From contig CBDDPL010000004.1 in NCBI GenBank assembly GCA_965232285.1, positions 6,076,001 to 6,140,000 on the forward strand: a stretch of 64,000 nt of DNA, given 5' to 3'. This document shows, one piece after another, positions 18,806 to 27,765 of this stretch. Every line of letters begins with the position of its first letter. Position 1 is the first letter of the stretch. The notes beneath the pieces are model-generated. The model ran no database searches. It saw only the letters and a program-made list of their open reading frames with translations, and was not told the origin of the DNA. Both the position numbers and the translations under genes were made by a program. The stretch is from Denitrobaculum sp965232285 (GTDB lineage Bacteria; Pseudomonadota; Alphaproteobacteria; Kiloniellales; Kiloniellaceae).

Positions 18806-20686
18806 TTAATGCCGTGTGGTCCGTCTGCGGCGGTGGTGGTGCGTCGGGGCGTTGGGGCCGCCTTCATCGAAGAGTTCCGCGAGCTTTTCCATCACCGTGC
18901 CGCCGAGCTGTTCCGCGTCGACGATGGTGACGGCCCTGCGGTAGTAGCGGGTCACGTCATGGCCGATGCCGATGGCCAGCAGCTCGACCGGCGAGCGGTT
19001 CTCGATGTAGGTGATGACCTCGCGCAGGTGCCGCTCCAGGTAGTTGCCCGGATTGACCGAGAGGGTCGAATCGTCGACCGGCGCGCCGTCTGAGATCACC
19101 ATCAGGACCCGGCGCTGTTCCGGCCGGGTCACCAGGCGGTTGTGCGCCCAGAGCAGGGCCTCGCCGTCGATGTTTTCCTTCAGGATCCCTTCGCGCAGCA
19201 TCAGGCCCAGGTTCTTGCGGGCCCGGCGCCAGGGCGCGTCGGCGGACTTGTAGACGATGTGGCGGATATCGTTGAGGCGGCCAGGATTGGGTGGCTTGCC
19301 GTCGGCGATCCAGCGTTCGCGGGCCTGTCCGCCCTTCCACATGCGGGTGGTGAAGCCCAGGATCTCGACCTTCACGCCACAGCGCTCCAGGGTGCGCGCC
19401 AGGATGTCCGCACTCATGGCCGCCACGGTGATCGGCCGGCCGCGCATGGAGCCGGAGTTGTCGATCAGCAGGGTCACGACCGTATCGCGGAACTCCATGT
19501 CCTGCTCTTGCTTATAGCTGAGCGAATGGGTCGGGCTCACCACGACACGGGTCAGGCGCGCGGTATCCAGGATGCCCTCTTCCAGATTGAAGTCCCAGTT
19601 GCGGGTCTGCTGCGCCAGCAGACGGCGCTGCAGCCGGTTGGCCAGCTTGGCGATCACGCCCTGCAGGTGTGCGAGCTGCTGATCCAGCATCTGGCGCAGG
19701 CGGTTCAGTTCGTCCGCATCGCAGAGCTCCGCCGCATCGATGGTCTCGTCGAAGATCGAGGTGTAGGGGTGATAGGCCGCCTGATCCAGCGCGTTGCGGC
19801 GGTCCTGATGCTGGGGCATCTGGGTCGGCTGGCCCGGCTGCTCGTCGCCGGCGTCGGCCATCATCTCGCCGTCCGCGTCGGCTTCCTGGCCTTCGCCGGA
19901 ATCGTCCTCGATGGCCTCGCCCTGCTGGCTCTCCAGGCTCTGCTGCTCTTCCGAGGCGTCCTGCTGCTCACCGTCGCCGCGCGAATCCGAGGGCGCGTCC
20001 TCGGCGCCGTCGCCTTCCTGGTCCTGGTCCTCTTGGTCGCCGAGGTCGTCGTCGCTGGTAACGTCCAGGTCCAGGTGTTTCAGCATCTGCTTGACCACCC
20101 GGGCGAAAGACTCCTGATCCTCCGCCGTGGAGCCCAGTTCGGCCAGGTCGCGCAGCACGTTGGCGTCCAGATTCGGTCGCCAGAGATCCACCAGTTTGCG
20201 GGTCGCGGGCGGCGGCGGCATGCCGGTGATGGCCTCGCGCGCCAGCACGCGCATGACTTCGGACAGCGGCACGTCCTCGTGGCTCGCCGCCCGGGTCAGG
20301 CCCCGGCTGTGGCACTGCTCCACCAGGGTCGCTTCCAGGTTGGCGGCGACGCCGGTCATGCGCCGCATGCCCAGCGCCTCACAACGGGCCTGTTCCACCG
20401 CGTCGAAGACCTCGCGGGCCGAATCCGACTGGGGACGCTGGCCCCGGTGCAGCGTCTCGTTGTGGTACTTCAGGCGCAGGGCGACGGAATCCGCCTGGCC
20501 CCTGACCTGCGCCACGTCGGCGGCCGGCATATCCCTTGCGGGCATGGGCAGCCGGACCTCGGTTCCGGACAGCCCCTGGCCGCTCGGGGTGAAGGTCGCG
20601 GTGATGTCCTCACGCTCGGAGATCGCGCGCAGGGTTGCGGCGGTCACGCGTTTGAACTTCTCGATCGGGCTTTCGCTTTGATCCAT
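18806..20686 (-). CDS. cobT: Aerobic cobaltochelatase subunit CobT
   Basis: A 626-residue CobT. N-terminal alpha-helical region (about 1-215), a long acidic Asp/Glu/Gln linker (about 216-300), and a C-terminal von Willebrand A domain with the MIDAS motif LLIDNSGSMRGRPI, ISDGAPVDDSTLS and a His/Arg-rich tail. With CobS (AAA+) and CobN it inserts Co2+ into hydrogenobyrinic acid a,c-diamide in aerobic cobalamin biosynthesis. It follows cobS by 36 bp. cobN is not in the window, as is common in alphaproteobacteria. Confidence 0.95.
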   Translation of the reverse strand: MDQSESPIEKFKRVTAATLRAISEREDITATFTPSGQGLSGTEVRLPMPARDMPAADVAQVRGQADSVALRLKYHNETLHRGQRPQSDSAREVFDAVEQARCEALGMRRMTGVAANLEATLVEQCHSRGLTRAASHEDVPLSEVMRVLAREAITGMPPPPATRKLVDLWRPNLDANVLRDLAELGSTAEDQESFARVVKQMLKHLDLDVTSDDDLGDQEDQDQEGDGAEDAPSDSRGDGEQQDASEEQQSLESQQGEAIEDDSGEGQEADADGEMMADAGDEQPGQPTQMPQHQDRRNALDQAAYHPYTSIFDETIDAAELCDADELNRLRQMLDQQLAHLQGVIAKLANRLQRRLLAQQTRNWDFNLEEGILDTARLTRVVVSPTHSLSYKQEQDMEFRDTVVTLLIDNSGSMRGRPITVAAMSADILARTLERCGVKVEILGFTTRMWKGGQARERWIADGKPPNPGRLNDIRHIVYKSADAPWRRARKNLGLMLREGILKENIDGEALLWAHNRLVTRPEQRRVLMVISDGAPVDDSTLSVNPGNYLERHLREVITYIENRSPVELLAIGIGHDVTRYYRRAVTIVDAEQLGGTVMEKLAELFDEGGPNAPTHHHRRRRTTRH

Positions 20687-20722
20687 GCTCTTGGCTTCTT
20701 GGCCTGCTGCGCGTTCCTGTGT

Positions 20723-21718
20723 TTAGACGAGCGACGCGCTGCCTTCCTGGAGTTCGGTCCCAAAGCAACGCTGGTAGTATTCCGCCACGATGCCCCGCTC
20801 GATCTCATCGCACTTGTTGAGGAAGGTCAGGCGGAAGGCGAAGCCGATGTTGCCGAAGATCTTGGCGTTCTGGGCCCAGGTGATCACCGTCCGCGGGCTC
20901 ATGACCGTGGAGATGTCGCCGTTGACGAAGCCGCTGCGGGTCAGGTCCGCCAGGGCCACCATGGCGGCGATGGCTTCCTTACCCTCCTTGTCGTCATAAT
21001 CGGGGCACTTGGCCAGGACGATGTTCTCCTCCTCCTCGTGGGCGAGGTAGTTGAGCGTCGTAACGATGTTCCAGCGGTCCATCTGACCCTGGTTGATCTG
21101 CTGCGTGCCGTGGTAGAGGCCGGTGGTGTCGCCGAGGCCGACCGTGTTGGCGGTCGAGAAGAGCCGGAAGGCCGAATGGGGCTTGATCACCTGATTCTGG
21201 TCGAGCAGCGTCAGGCGGCCTTCGATCTCCAGAACGCGCTGGATCACGAACATCACGTCGGGCCGGCCGGCGTCGTATTCGTCGAACACCAGCGCGGTCG
21301 GGCGCTGCAGCGCCCAGGGCAGCAGGCCTTCGCGGAACTCGGTCACCTGCTTACCGTCCTTCAGGACGATGGCGTCCTTGCCCACCAGATCGATCCGGCT
21401 GATGTGGCTGTCCAGGTTGATGCGGATGCAGGGCCAGTTGAGGCGCGCCGCGACCTGCTCGATGTGGGTCGACTTACCGGTGCCGTGATACCCCTGGACC
21501 ATGACCCGGCGGTTATGCGCGAAGCCGGCCAGGATGGCGAGGGTGGTGTCCAGGTCGAAGCGGTAGGCCTCGTCCACGTCCGGAACATAGGTGTTGGGCT
21601 GGCTGAAGGCCGGAATCTGCATGTCGCTGTCGATTCCGAAGGTCTGACGTGCCGATACCGTGATATCCGGTCCCGCAGTGGGCATTTCTGAGCCGCCGAG
21701 GGCTGGTGCTGAAGACAT
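20723..21718 (-). CDS. cobS: Aerobic cobaltochelatase subunit CobS (AAA+ ATPase)
   Basis: A 331-residue MoxR-like AAA+ ATPase with Walker A QGYHGTGKSTHIEQVA, Walker B ALVFDEYDAGRPD and sensor region RLFSTANTVGLGD; the N-terminal SARQTFGIDSDMQIPAFS is CobS-specific. It powers cobalt insertion with CobT and CobN. The order DnaJ-like, cobS, cobT with bolA divergent is a conserved alphaproteobacterial arrangement. Confidence 0.95.
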   Translation of the reverse strand: MSSAPALGGSEMPTAGPDITVSARQTFGIDSDMQIPAFSQPNTYVPDVDEAYRFDLDTTLAILAGFAHNRRVMVQGYHGTGKSTHIEQVAARLNWPCIRINLDSHISRIDLVGKDAIVLKDGKQVTEFREGLLPWALQRPTALVFDEYDAGRPDVMFVIQRVLEIEGRLTLLDQNQVIKPHSAFRLFSTANTVGLGDTTGLYHGTQQINQGQMDRWNIVTTLNYLAHEEEENIVLAKCPDYDDKEGKEAIAAMVALADLTRSGFVNGDISTVMSPRTVITWAQNAKIFGNIGFAFRLTFLNKCDEIERGIVAEYYQRCFGTELQEGSASLV

Positions 21719-21767
21719 AGATAACAGTCCGTTGATGAGGTGTTCGAGAGAATGGAAGCCGTATCTT

Positions 21768-22337
21768 CTACGGGCTTTGTCGGTAAGCGGATTTTAACGA
21801 GGCATAAGCGCGCGTCACGTCCTTGAGCCGGTTTTCGGCCTCCGGATCGCCGCCGTTGGAATCCGGATGCAGCCGTTTGGCCAGATCCCGGTACCTGGCG
21901 CGGATCTCCTGGAAGGTCACGGGCGCGGCCAGCCCCAGGACCGACAGCGCTTCCGTTTCCTCCTTGACCGGCGGTTTTGGCTTTTCTGCCTCCGCCCCGT
22001 CTTCGAAGAAACCGAATTCGTCGCGCAGATTGTCGCCTCGCCATCGTCGGGCCTGCGGTTTGTCCCGGCCCATAGGCCAGGTTTCCCGTTGCCAGACGGC
22101 GTCGGCACGTCGTTGGCGCTCGATCTCCTGCTCGCTCATGCCCTTGAAAAAGTCCCAGGACTGATTGTAGAGGCGAATGTGCTCCAGGCAGAACCAATGA
22201 TAGCGGTTGAGCTGTTCCCGCGACCTGGGCGCGCGGTACAGGCCATCCGCCTCGCAGCCAGGAAAATGGCATGCGTATTCGGCGGTCTCCGCGTGCGGGT
22301 CAGCGTAACCCGAATATCTTTGCGTCGAGCGTGACAT
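21768..22337 (-). CDS. J-domain (DnaJ-like) protein
   Basis: A 189-residue protein with a C-terminal J-domain: VLGLAAPVTFQEIRARYRDL, then the HPD motif in KRLHPDSNGGDPEAENRLKD. The N-terminal half has a CxxxxC pair (YACHFPGCEADGLYRAP) and WFCLEHIR, possibly metal-binding. ATG 22337 is chosen because the protein family starts MSRSTQRYSGY; the frame is open upstream to 22442 but that part looks non-coding. Always next to cobS in this group; probably an Hsp70 co-chaperone with a specific client, perhaps the chelatase AAA+ complex (inference). Confidence 0.88.
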   Translation of the reverse strand: MSRSTQRYSGYADPHAETAEYACHFPGCEADGLYRAPRSREQLNRYHWFCLEHIRLYNQSWDFFKGMSEQEIERQRRADAVWQRETWPMGRDKPQARRWRGDNLRDEFGFFEDGAEAEKPKPPVKEETEALSVLGLAAPVTFQEIRARYRDLAKRLHPDSNGGDPEAENRLKDVTRAYASLKSAYRQSP

Positions 22338-22617
22338 CAGCAAATTATGGAGGCGCTGATCGGGCGAGGCAAGGATTGTGGCGTCAAAATGCTGCGGCCC
22401 TGCTATGCGTGCAGGGATGCCTTGGGAACTGGTCGTTAACAAACCCGGGTTTCGCCGACAGCAAAGCTTGTCCCCAGCGCGCGCAGGTGCGATGCAAAGC
22501 CGAAGCCAGCGCCCAAATTTGTCACGGCGATGGCGCGGAATTTAACGCTGTCTGTGAAAAATCCCACAGACGAAAAGGAAACCCCAGTAGCAAAGATCAT
22601 AGAGGGAAGTTCGAGAT

Positions 22618-22896
22618 ATGAAGGTTGCAGAGCGTATCGAGGCAAAGCTGTCGGCGGCGCTGTCGCCGGCCCGGCTGGTGATTAAGGACGATTCGCACAA
22701 GCATCAGGGGCATGCGGGTTGGCGTGAAGGCGGGGAAACGCATTTCAGGGTGGAAGTGGTCGCGGAAAGCTTCGAGGGCAAATCCCGCGTGGAGCGGCAA
22801 AGGATGATCTACGGTCTATTGGCGGATGAACTCTCCGACGCTGTCCACGCGCTGCAGTTAAAAACGCTTGCGCCATCGGAAGACACGGGGCGATAA
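22618..22896 (+). CDS. bolA: BolA family protein
   Basis: A 92-residue BolA protein: VAERIEAKLSAALSPARLVI, then DDSHKHQGHAGW with the conserved His of the KHxGH signature, and RVERQRMIYGLLADEL in the C-terminal helix. BolA proteins partner monothiol glutaredoxins in Fe-S and iron regulation. Start ATG 22618 has GAGGGAAG upstream. Divergent from the J-domain/cobST operon across a 280-bp gap. Confidence 0.94.
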   Translation: MKVAERIEAKLSAALSPARLVIKDDSHKHQGHAGWREGGETHFRVEVVAESFEGKSRVERQRMIYGLLADELSDAVHALQLKTLAPSEDTGR

Positions 22897-23038
22897 TCTA
22901 AATGCACTAATTGAGTGTATAAACTCAAATTTTGCACTCTTATTGGGGGTATCAACGAAAAACGATCTATTAATAATGGTATGGGACAGGTAAAATACAC
23001 CTATAACTATAAGTAGGGGTGTCCTTCGGGTGTTTGTG

Positions 23039-23398
23039 ATGGTTGGCAGGAGAAGTGATCTGAAGCGGTCGGGTGCTGCAGAGCGAGATGGGCAAGGCCA
23101 GGATGCGCGGTCCGAGAGCAGTCTGGTGAGTCGAAACATTTTGGTTGCTGGCCGTCGGACCAGCCTGCGCCTTGAGCCGGTCATGTGGGACGCTCTGGGT
23201 GAGGTTTGCCGTAGAGAATGCAAGAACGCCAATGAGCTCTGTACGATGATCGACGCGCGTCGCAACGAGTCGAGCCTCACGGCAGCGGTTCGGGTGTTTA
23301 TTCTTGCTTATTTCATGGCGGCAGCGACTGAAGAGGGGCACGCCAATGCCGGTCACGGCTCCCTGACCGACGACGAAACCTCGGACGCGCCGGTATAA
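23039..23398 (+). CDS. Ribbon-helix-helix (RHH_4) domain protein
   Basis: A protein of about 119 residues; the N-terminal 30 are polar, followed by the RHH_4-type domain: SRNILVAGRRTSLRLEPVMW, the helix around LGEVCRRECKNANELCTMID, and SLTAAVRVFILAYFMAAA. The family is an alphaproteobacterial DNA-binding or aryl-sulphate-sulfotransferase-associated RHH fold, with unknown targets. Start among GTG 23030, GTG 23036 and ATG 23039; the ATG is used. Preceded by a 140-bp AT-rich stretch after bolA. Confidence 0.82.
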   Translation: MVGRRSDLKRSGAAERDGQGQDARSESSLVSRNILVAGRRTSLRLEPVMWDALGEVCRRECKNANELCTMIDARRNESSLTAAVRVFILAYFMAAATEEGHANAGHGSLTDDETSDAPV

Positions 23399-23435
23399 TG
23401 CGCCGGTATAGTCCTGCGGAACATGCCGGCGTCGG

Positions 23436-24020
23436 TTAACGCCCCCGAGTATCGTCAGGAGTGGCTTTGTCGCCGGTATAGAAGGCCGGCCAGTTCTTGC
23501 GGGCCACCTCGCCATCGCTGCTGAAGGTGTGGCAGCTATTCAGTAACGCAGGTTTGACATCCGCCGGCGGCGGCGATTTCTTCCGTTTTTTAGCCAGGGT
23601 GGGATAGAGCGTCTGGTAACAGACAGTCGCCATGACCGTCAGCATCTCGACCAGATGCGTGCAGCCTTCGACGCCGCCGACCCTGCTGCGCAGCTTCTGC
23701 CGCCAGCCCGGGCCGATTCTTAAGCCCACAACCTTCTGAAAGTTCGGTGTGATCGCCGGGCAGACCTGATAGGGACCTGCGTCGGTGACCGCTTCGATTG
23801 CGTGAATCAGGAACTCTTCGTCGATCGTCAGGCGGATCCACATGTCGTGCAGCGGTTCCTCGGCCTCGATGTAGCCGCGAAAATCATTGGGGAAGCCATA
23901 GGGCTTAGTGTCGGTCATATGGCCTTCGATATCCCAAAGGCCGTCTTTCCGCGCATAACCCCGGAAATCGAAACGCCGGGTATGCTGCAGTTCGCGTTCG
24001 ACCGGTGGAGACAGCGCCAT
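23436..24020 (-). CDS. DUF2889 domain protein
   Basis: A 194-residue protein matching the DUF2889 pattern: HTRRFDFRGYARKDGLWDIEG near the N-terminus (central residues RGY.R.DGLWDIEG), LHDMWIRLTIDEEFLIHAIE in the middle, and GCTHLVEML towards the C-terminus. Function unknown; it occurs in proteobacteria, sometimes near aromatic or steroid degradation genes. It stands alone here, convergent with the RHH_4 gene. Confidence 0.85.
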   Translation of the reverse strand: MALSPPVERELQHTRRFDFRGYARKDGLWDIEGHMTDTKPYGFPNDFRGYIEAEEPLHDMWIRLTIDEEFLIHAIEAVTDAGPYQVCPAITPNFQKVVGLRIGPGWRQKLRSRVGGVEGCTHLVEMLTVMATVCYQTLYPTLAKKRKKSPPPADVKPALLNSCHTFSSDGEVARKNWPAFYTGDKATPDDTRGR

Positions 24021-24185
24021 ATCGTTCTTCCGTGAAAGGCTCGTTCAAAAGGCTCCCTGCGAAGCTACAGCCCGGCCGCTTTCGACGGCCGGTTTCGCAG
24101 CCCGGAGCAGAAGTCAGCGAAATATAGTGTCGCCCTGCGGGAGGTCAACTTGACCGGCGGTGCCTGTGGCTCCTACAGCCTGGTA

Positions 24186-25508
24186 TTAGCCGGAGGCGAC
24201 GTTTGCTTCCGCCTCTTCCTCGCTGTTCTGCGCGTCGGTGCCGTCCGGCAGCCGCTCGATCCTGATCGAGGTAATCTGATTGCGCATGCGGCCAACGATC
24301 TCGAAGCGGCAGCCGTGGAAGACGAAGACCTGTCCGATGTCGGGGATGCGCCGTGCTTCATAGAGAATCAGGCCGGCGATGGTCGAGGCCTCCTCGTCCG
24401 GCAGGTTCCAGTCGAACTGCCGGTTCAGGTCGCGCAGCGTCACCTCGCCGTCGACCAGCATCGAACCCTCCTTTTCGAGTTGCACGCCCTCGATATCCAC
24501 GTCGTGTTCGTCCGCGATGTCGCCGACGATCTCCTCCAGGATGTCTTCCAGGGTGACGATGCCCAGCACCTCGCCGTATTCATCGACCACGATGGCGAAG
24601 TGCTCGTGCCGGCTGCGGAAGGCCTGTAACTGGGACAGCAGATCGGTCGATTCGGGAATGAACCAGGGCTTGGCGGCGATGGCACGCACATCCAACTGTT
24701 CCAGGTTCGAGGGATTGGCCTGCACCGCGCGCAACAGCGCCTTGGCGTGCAGCACGCCGACGATGTTGTCGCTGTCGTCCTGCCAGAGGGGCAGGCGGGT
24801 ATAGGGGCTGGCCAGCACATCGTCGACGATCTTGGCGGGCGGCTGGTCCACATCGATGGCCACCACGTTCTTGCGGTGGGTCATGATCTCTTCGACCTCG
24901 ACGTCGCCCAGGTCCAGGATCGAACGCAGCATCTGCCGCTCGTGCCGGATCTCCTCGCCGATTCCGGAATGCAGGTCGATGGCGCCGCGCAGTTCCTCCT
25001 CTGCGATGTCCTCCGCCAGGCTGGCGGAAAGATCTATGCCGAAGAGCTTTAGCGTCGAACGTACGATGAGCTGGATGGTCTGGGTAATCGGCCCCAGTAC
25101 CAGCACGATCGGACGCAGAACGGGCGCGGCGGCCAGGGCGGCCCGGTCCGCGTTATGCAGGGCATAGGTCTTTGGCAGCACCTCGGCGAAGATCAGCACC
25201 AGCAGGGTCATGCCCAGGGTGGCATAGGCGACCCCTGCTTCCCCGAACCAGCCGATCAGCACACTGGTGGCCAGGGCCGAGGCCGAGATATTCACCAAGT
25301 TGTTGCCGAGCAGGATCGCGCCGATCAGGCGTTCCTTCTGATCCCAGAGGCGGTTGACCATGCCGGCGCGCTGATTGCCGTCCTGCTCCAGGGTATGCAT
25401 GCGCGGGCGCGAGGCGGCCGTCAGCGAAGTCTCGGAGCCGGAAAAGAAGGCCGAAATCACCAGCAGCGCAAATATGGCCACTATTGTGATGATAAGCTCA
25501 GTTTCCAT
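24186..25508 (-). CDS. HlyC/CorC (CNNM) family transporter
   Basis: A 440-residue membrane protein. N-terminal CNNM/DUF21 domain with three to four membrane helices (IIVAIFALLVISAFFSGSE carries the conserved FSGSE), a central CBS pair (MTHRKNVVAIDVDQP..., HEHFAIVVDEYGEVLGIVTL) and a C-terminal CorC_HlyC domain (GEVTLRDLNRQFDWNLP). Related proteins export Mg2+ or Co2+. It lies 12 bp after aroB in the same direction; the neighbourhood aroK-aroB-CNNM is common in alphaproteobacteria. Confidence 0.92.
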   Translation of the reverse strand: METELIITIVAIFALLVISAFFSGSETSLTAASRPRMHTLEQDGNQRAGMVNRLWDQKERLIGAILLGNNLVNISASALATSVLIGWFGEAGVAYATLGMTLLVLIFAEVLPKTYALHNADRAALAAAPVLRPIVLVLGPITQTIQLIVRSTLKLFGIDLSASLAEDIAEEELRGAIDLHSGIGEEIRHERQMLRSILDLGDVEVEEIMTHRKNVVAIDVDQPPAKIVDDVLASPYTRLPLWQDDSDNIVGVLHAKALLRAVQANPSNLEQLDVRAIAAKPWFIPESTDLLSQLQAFRSRHEHFAIVVDEYGEVLGIVTLEDILEEIVGDIADEHDVDIEGVQLEKEGSMLVDGEVTLRDLNRQFDWNLPDEEASTIAGLILYEARRIPDIGQVFVFHGCRFEIVGRMRNQITSIRIERLPDGTDAQNSEEEAEANVASG

Positions 25509-25520
25509 CTGATTCAGATC

Positions 25521-26648
25521 CTAAGCCGCCAGGCTCGCCTCCAGCAGGGTGCCGACGCGGTCAAGCTCGACCTCGCGTTCCAGGAAAGCAGCCCCAATGC
25601 CGCGGGCGAGCACGAAAGTGATCCGACCCTGCGCCACCTTCTTGTCACGCATCATGTGGCCGACCAGTTTGTCGCTGCTCCAGCCGCCGCTGCGCACATT
25701 GGCGCTGATGTCGGACAGCTCGACGGCCAGACCGCTGCTCTTCAAGTGCCGGCGCACGCGCGCCGCGTCCTCCGCCGGGCAGAGCCCCATCTGAACGGAC
25801 AGGTCGAAGGCCATCACCATGCCAAGCGCCACCGCCTCGCCGTGGATCAGTCCGCCGCCGTAACCGGCTTCGGCCTCGAAGGCATGTCCGAAGGTGTGGC
25901 CCAGGTTGAGAAGGGCACGCAGGCCGGATTCCCGTTCATCCTGGGCGACGACATCCGCCTTGGCTCGGCAGGAGGTGAGGACCGCCTGACGGCGCAGGTC
26001 CCTGTCGCCGGCGATCAGGGCCGGGCCGTTTTGCTCCAGCCAGGCGAAGAACTCCGGATCGTTGATCAGGCCGTACTTGACCACCTCGGCATAGCCGGCC
26101 AGGAACTCCCGCGGCGGCAGGGTCTCCAGCACCTCCATGTCGGCCAGGACCAGTCTCGGCTGATGAAAGCTGCCGACCAGGTTCTTGCCGCGTGCCGTGT
26201 TGATGCCGGTTTTGCCCCCGACCGAGCTGTCGACCTGGGCCAGCAGGGTGGTCGGGATCTGCACGAAGTCGAGGCCGCGCAGGGTGACCGCCGCCGCGAA
26301 GCCGGTCAGGTCCCCGATCACGCCGCCGCCCAGGGCGACCAGGGTGGAGCCGCGCTCGATCCCGGACGCCAGCAGGTGGTCGATGACCTCCTCCAGCTTC
26401 GCAAAGCACTTGGTCTGCTCGCCGGCGGGCAGCACCAGGCTGTTGCAGCCGATCCCGGCATCCGCCAGGGCCGCTTCCAGCGCCGGCAGATGCAGGGCCG
26501 CCACCTGTTCGTCGGTGATTACGAAGACCGATTTTTGCTTCAGAAGCGGCGCCATCAGCTCACCGGCCCTGGGAAGCAGGCCGCTGCCGACCTTGATGTC
26601 GTAGGCCCGTTCGCCCAGGGAGACTTCCAGGCTGTCGATGACGCTCAT
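25521..26648 (-). CDS. aroB: 3-dehydroquinate synthase
   Basis: A 375-residue AroB with the NAD-binding GGGVIGDLTGFAAA, the substrate/metal segment TLLAQVDSSVGGKTGIN, EVVKYGLI, and the Zn ligands in LNLGHTFGHAFE and GEAVALGM. It cyclises DAHP to 3-dehydroquinate, the second shikimate-pathway step. ATG 26648 overlaps the aroK stop by 4 bp, the typical aroKB arrangement. Confidence 0.96.
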   Translation of the reverse strand: MSVIDSLEVSLGERAYDIKVGSGLLPRAGELMAPLLKQKSVFVITDEQVAALHLPALEAALADAGIGCNSLVLPAGEQTKCFAKLEEVIDHLLASGIERGSTLVALGGGVIGDLTGFAAAVTLRGLDFVQIPTTLLAQVDSSVGGKTGINTARGKNLVGSFHQPRLVLADMEVLETLPPREFLAGYAEVVKYGLINDPEFFAWLEQNGPALIAGDRDLRRQAVLTSCRAKADVVAQDERESGLRALLNLGHTFGHAFEAEAGYGGGLIHGEAVALGMVMAFDLSVQMGLCPAEDAARVRRHLKSSGLAVELSDISANVRSGGWSSDKLVGHMMRDKKVAQGRITFVLARGIGAAFLEREVELDRVGTLLEASLAA

Positions 26649-27271
26649 GCTTGTTGTGCCTGCTCTTGCACAGTTGTTTCACTCTCTCGCGCAAGATAAC
26701 CGGCGACCGCGTCCAGGGCGCGCTGCACCGTCATTTCCACCGGACCGTCAACGGAATCGATCACCATGTCGGCTTCGCCGTAAACCGGATAGCGCGTGTT
26801 GATCAGATTGCCGAGGATTTCCCGTGGATTGCCCTGCCGCAGCAGGGGGCGGTGGTTGCGGCGGCTGGTACGCTTGACCAGCAGATCCAGGTCGGCACGC
26901 AGCCAGAGGGAATTGGCGTGCCGGCGGATGGTCTCGCGGGTGCGCGGGTCCATGAAGGCGCCGCCGCCGGTGGCCAGGATCTGGATCTGCCCGTCCAGCA
27001 GCCGCTCGATGACCTTGCGTTCGCCGTCGCGAAAGGCGGCCTCGCCATGGCGTTCGAAGATTTCCGGAATGCTGCAGCCCGCGGCCGCCTCGATTTCGGC
27101 GTCAGCGTCCACGAAAGGCAGCGCCAGTGCTTCCGACAGCCGCCGGCCGATGCAGCTCTTGCCGGCGCCCATCAGGCCGACCAGAACCAGGGCTCGCGGC
27201 AGGCGGAATTCGACCGCCCCGGCGCCTGTTTCGCCCTCCTGGGCGGTCGGATCTGCCATCTCTGTCGTCAC
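26645..27271 (-). CDS. aroK: Shikimate kinase
   Basis: A 208-residue shikimate kinase: Walker A VGLMGAGKSCIGRRL, shikimate-binding DADAEIEAAAGCSI with F..E.FR (HGEAAFRDGERKVI), GGGAFMDPRTR and the lid RTSRRNHRPLL. The start is GTG 27271; ATG 27259 is the alternative, the first 20 residues being variable in the family. Forms an operon with aroB by 4-bp overlap. Confidence 0.95.
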   Translation of the reverse strand: MTTEMADPTAQEGETGAGAVEFRLPRALVLVGLMGAGKSCIGRRLSEALALPFVDADAEIEAAAGCSIPEIFERHGEAAFRDGERKVIERLLDGQIQILATGGGAFMDPRTRETIRRHANSLWLRADLDLLVKRTSRRNHRPLLRQGNPREILGNLINTRYPVYGEADMVIDSVDGPVEMTVQRALDAVAGYLARESETTVQEQAQQA

Positions 27272-27624
27272 GTCTTTCGATCCACCCGTTCGTCGAACCT
27301 GCGGCGGATCTTTATTCTACGCCGCCTTGCAAGGCTGTGGAACGGCTAAGCTCCTAAGAAAACTGCCGCAAATTTGCCATACTCGGAAGTTATGGTCATT
27401 TCCGGGAAGTGATGCAAGCCTCGCGCCGCAATCTGCCGTGCCATCTTCCGTGCAGCCTTCTGCGACCCGGGCCGGACCGGATATGGCATCTGGATAGGAG
27501 ATAGTCGCTGTGCAGAGCCGATTTTGCATGAAAATTCGCCGGGCTCGGCGATCGGCTCTTTTCCGGAGACTCCAGGCATGCCACTCTTCGCTTTCGAACG
27601 AATCCAAAGTCCGCAGTTTCGCCC
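27272..27624. other. Intergenic region between divergent aroK and the xerD cluster
   Basis: 353 bp without a convincing gene on either strand. It should hold the promoters of the aroKB operon (leftward) and of the 46-codon gene (rightward). Both strands carry short open frames, but none has a plausible start, ribosome site and protein-like composition. No clear palindrome found. Confidence 0.6.
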
Positions 27625-27765
27625 ATGAGAAAAACCAGCTTGATTTTCGTCGTCCTGCTCTTCGGTCTGGTCGGCGCAGGTGCGTTATTCCTGACGACCT
27701 GGGACATCCCGGCGCCCTCGGCGCCGGTCGAGAAAGTGCTGTCCAATGATCAGTTCCCACGCTGA
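27625..27765 (+). CDS. Small single-span membrane protein, 46 residues
   Basis: ATG 27625 to TGA 27765, 46 residues. Starts MRKTSLIFVVLLFGLVGAG, a charged N-terminus followed by one hydrophobic helix, then a short Pro-rich periplasmic tail (WDIPAPSAPVEKVL). The composition and the 20-bp overlap of its 3' end with the start of the next gene indicate translational coupling and support it being real. Function unknown. Homologous tiny genes at this position ahead of xerD would confirm it. Confidence 0.7.
   Translation: MRKTSLIFVVLLFGLVGAGALFLTTWDIPAPSAPVEKVLSNDQFPR

Noticed and set aside
19142..21691. An 849-codon plus-strand open frame
   Set aside because: Antisense to cobT and cobS; composition artefact of high GC. 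No family motif.
27396..27746. 116-codon minus-strand frame upstream of aroK
   Set aside because: It overlaps the 46-codon membrane gene on the other strand, and has no ribosome site or protein-like pattern.
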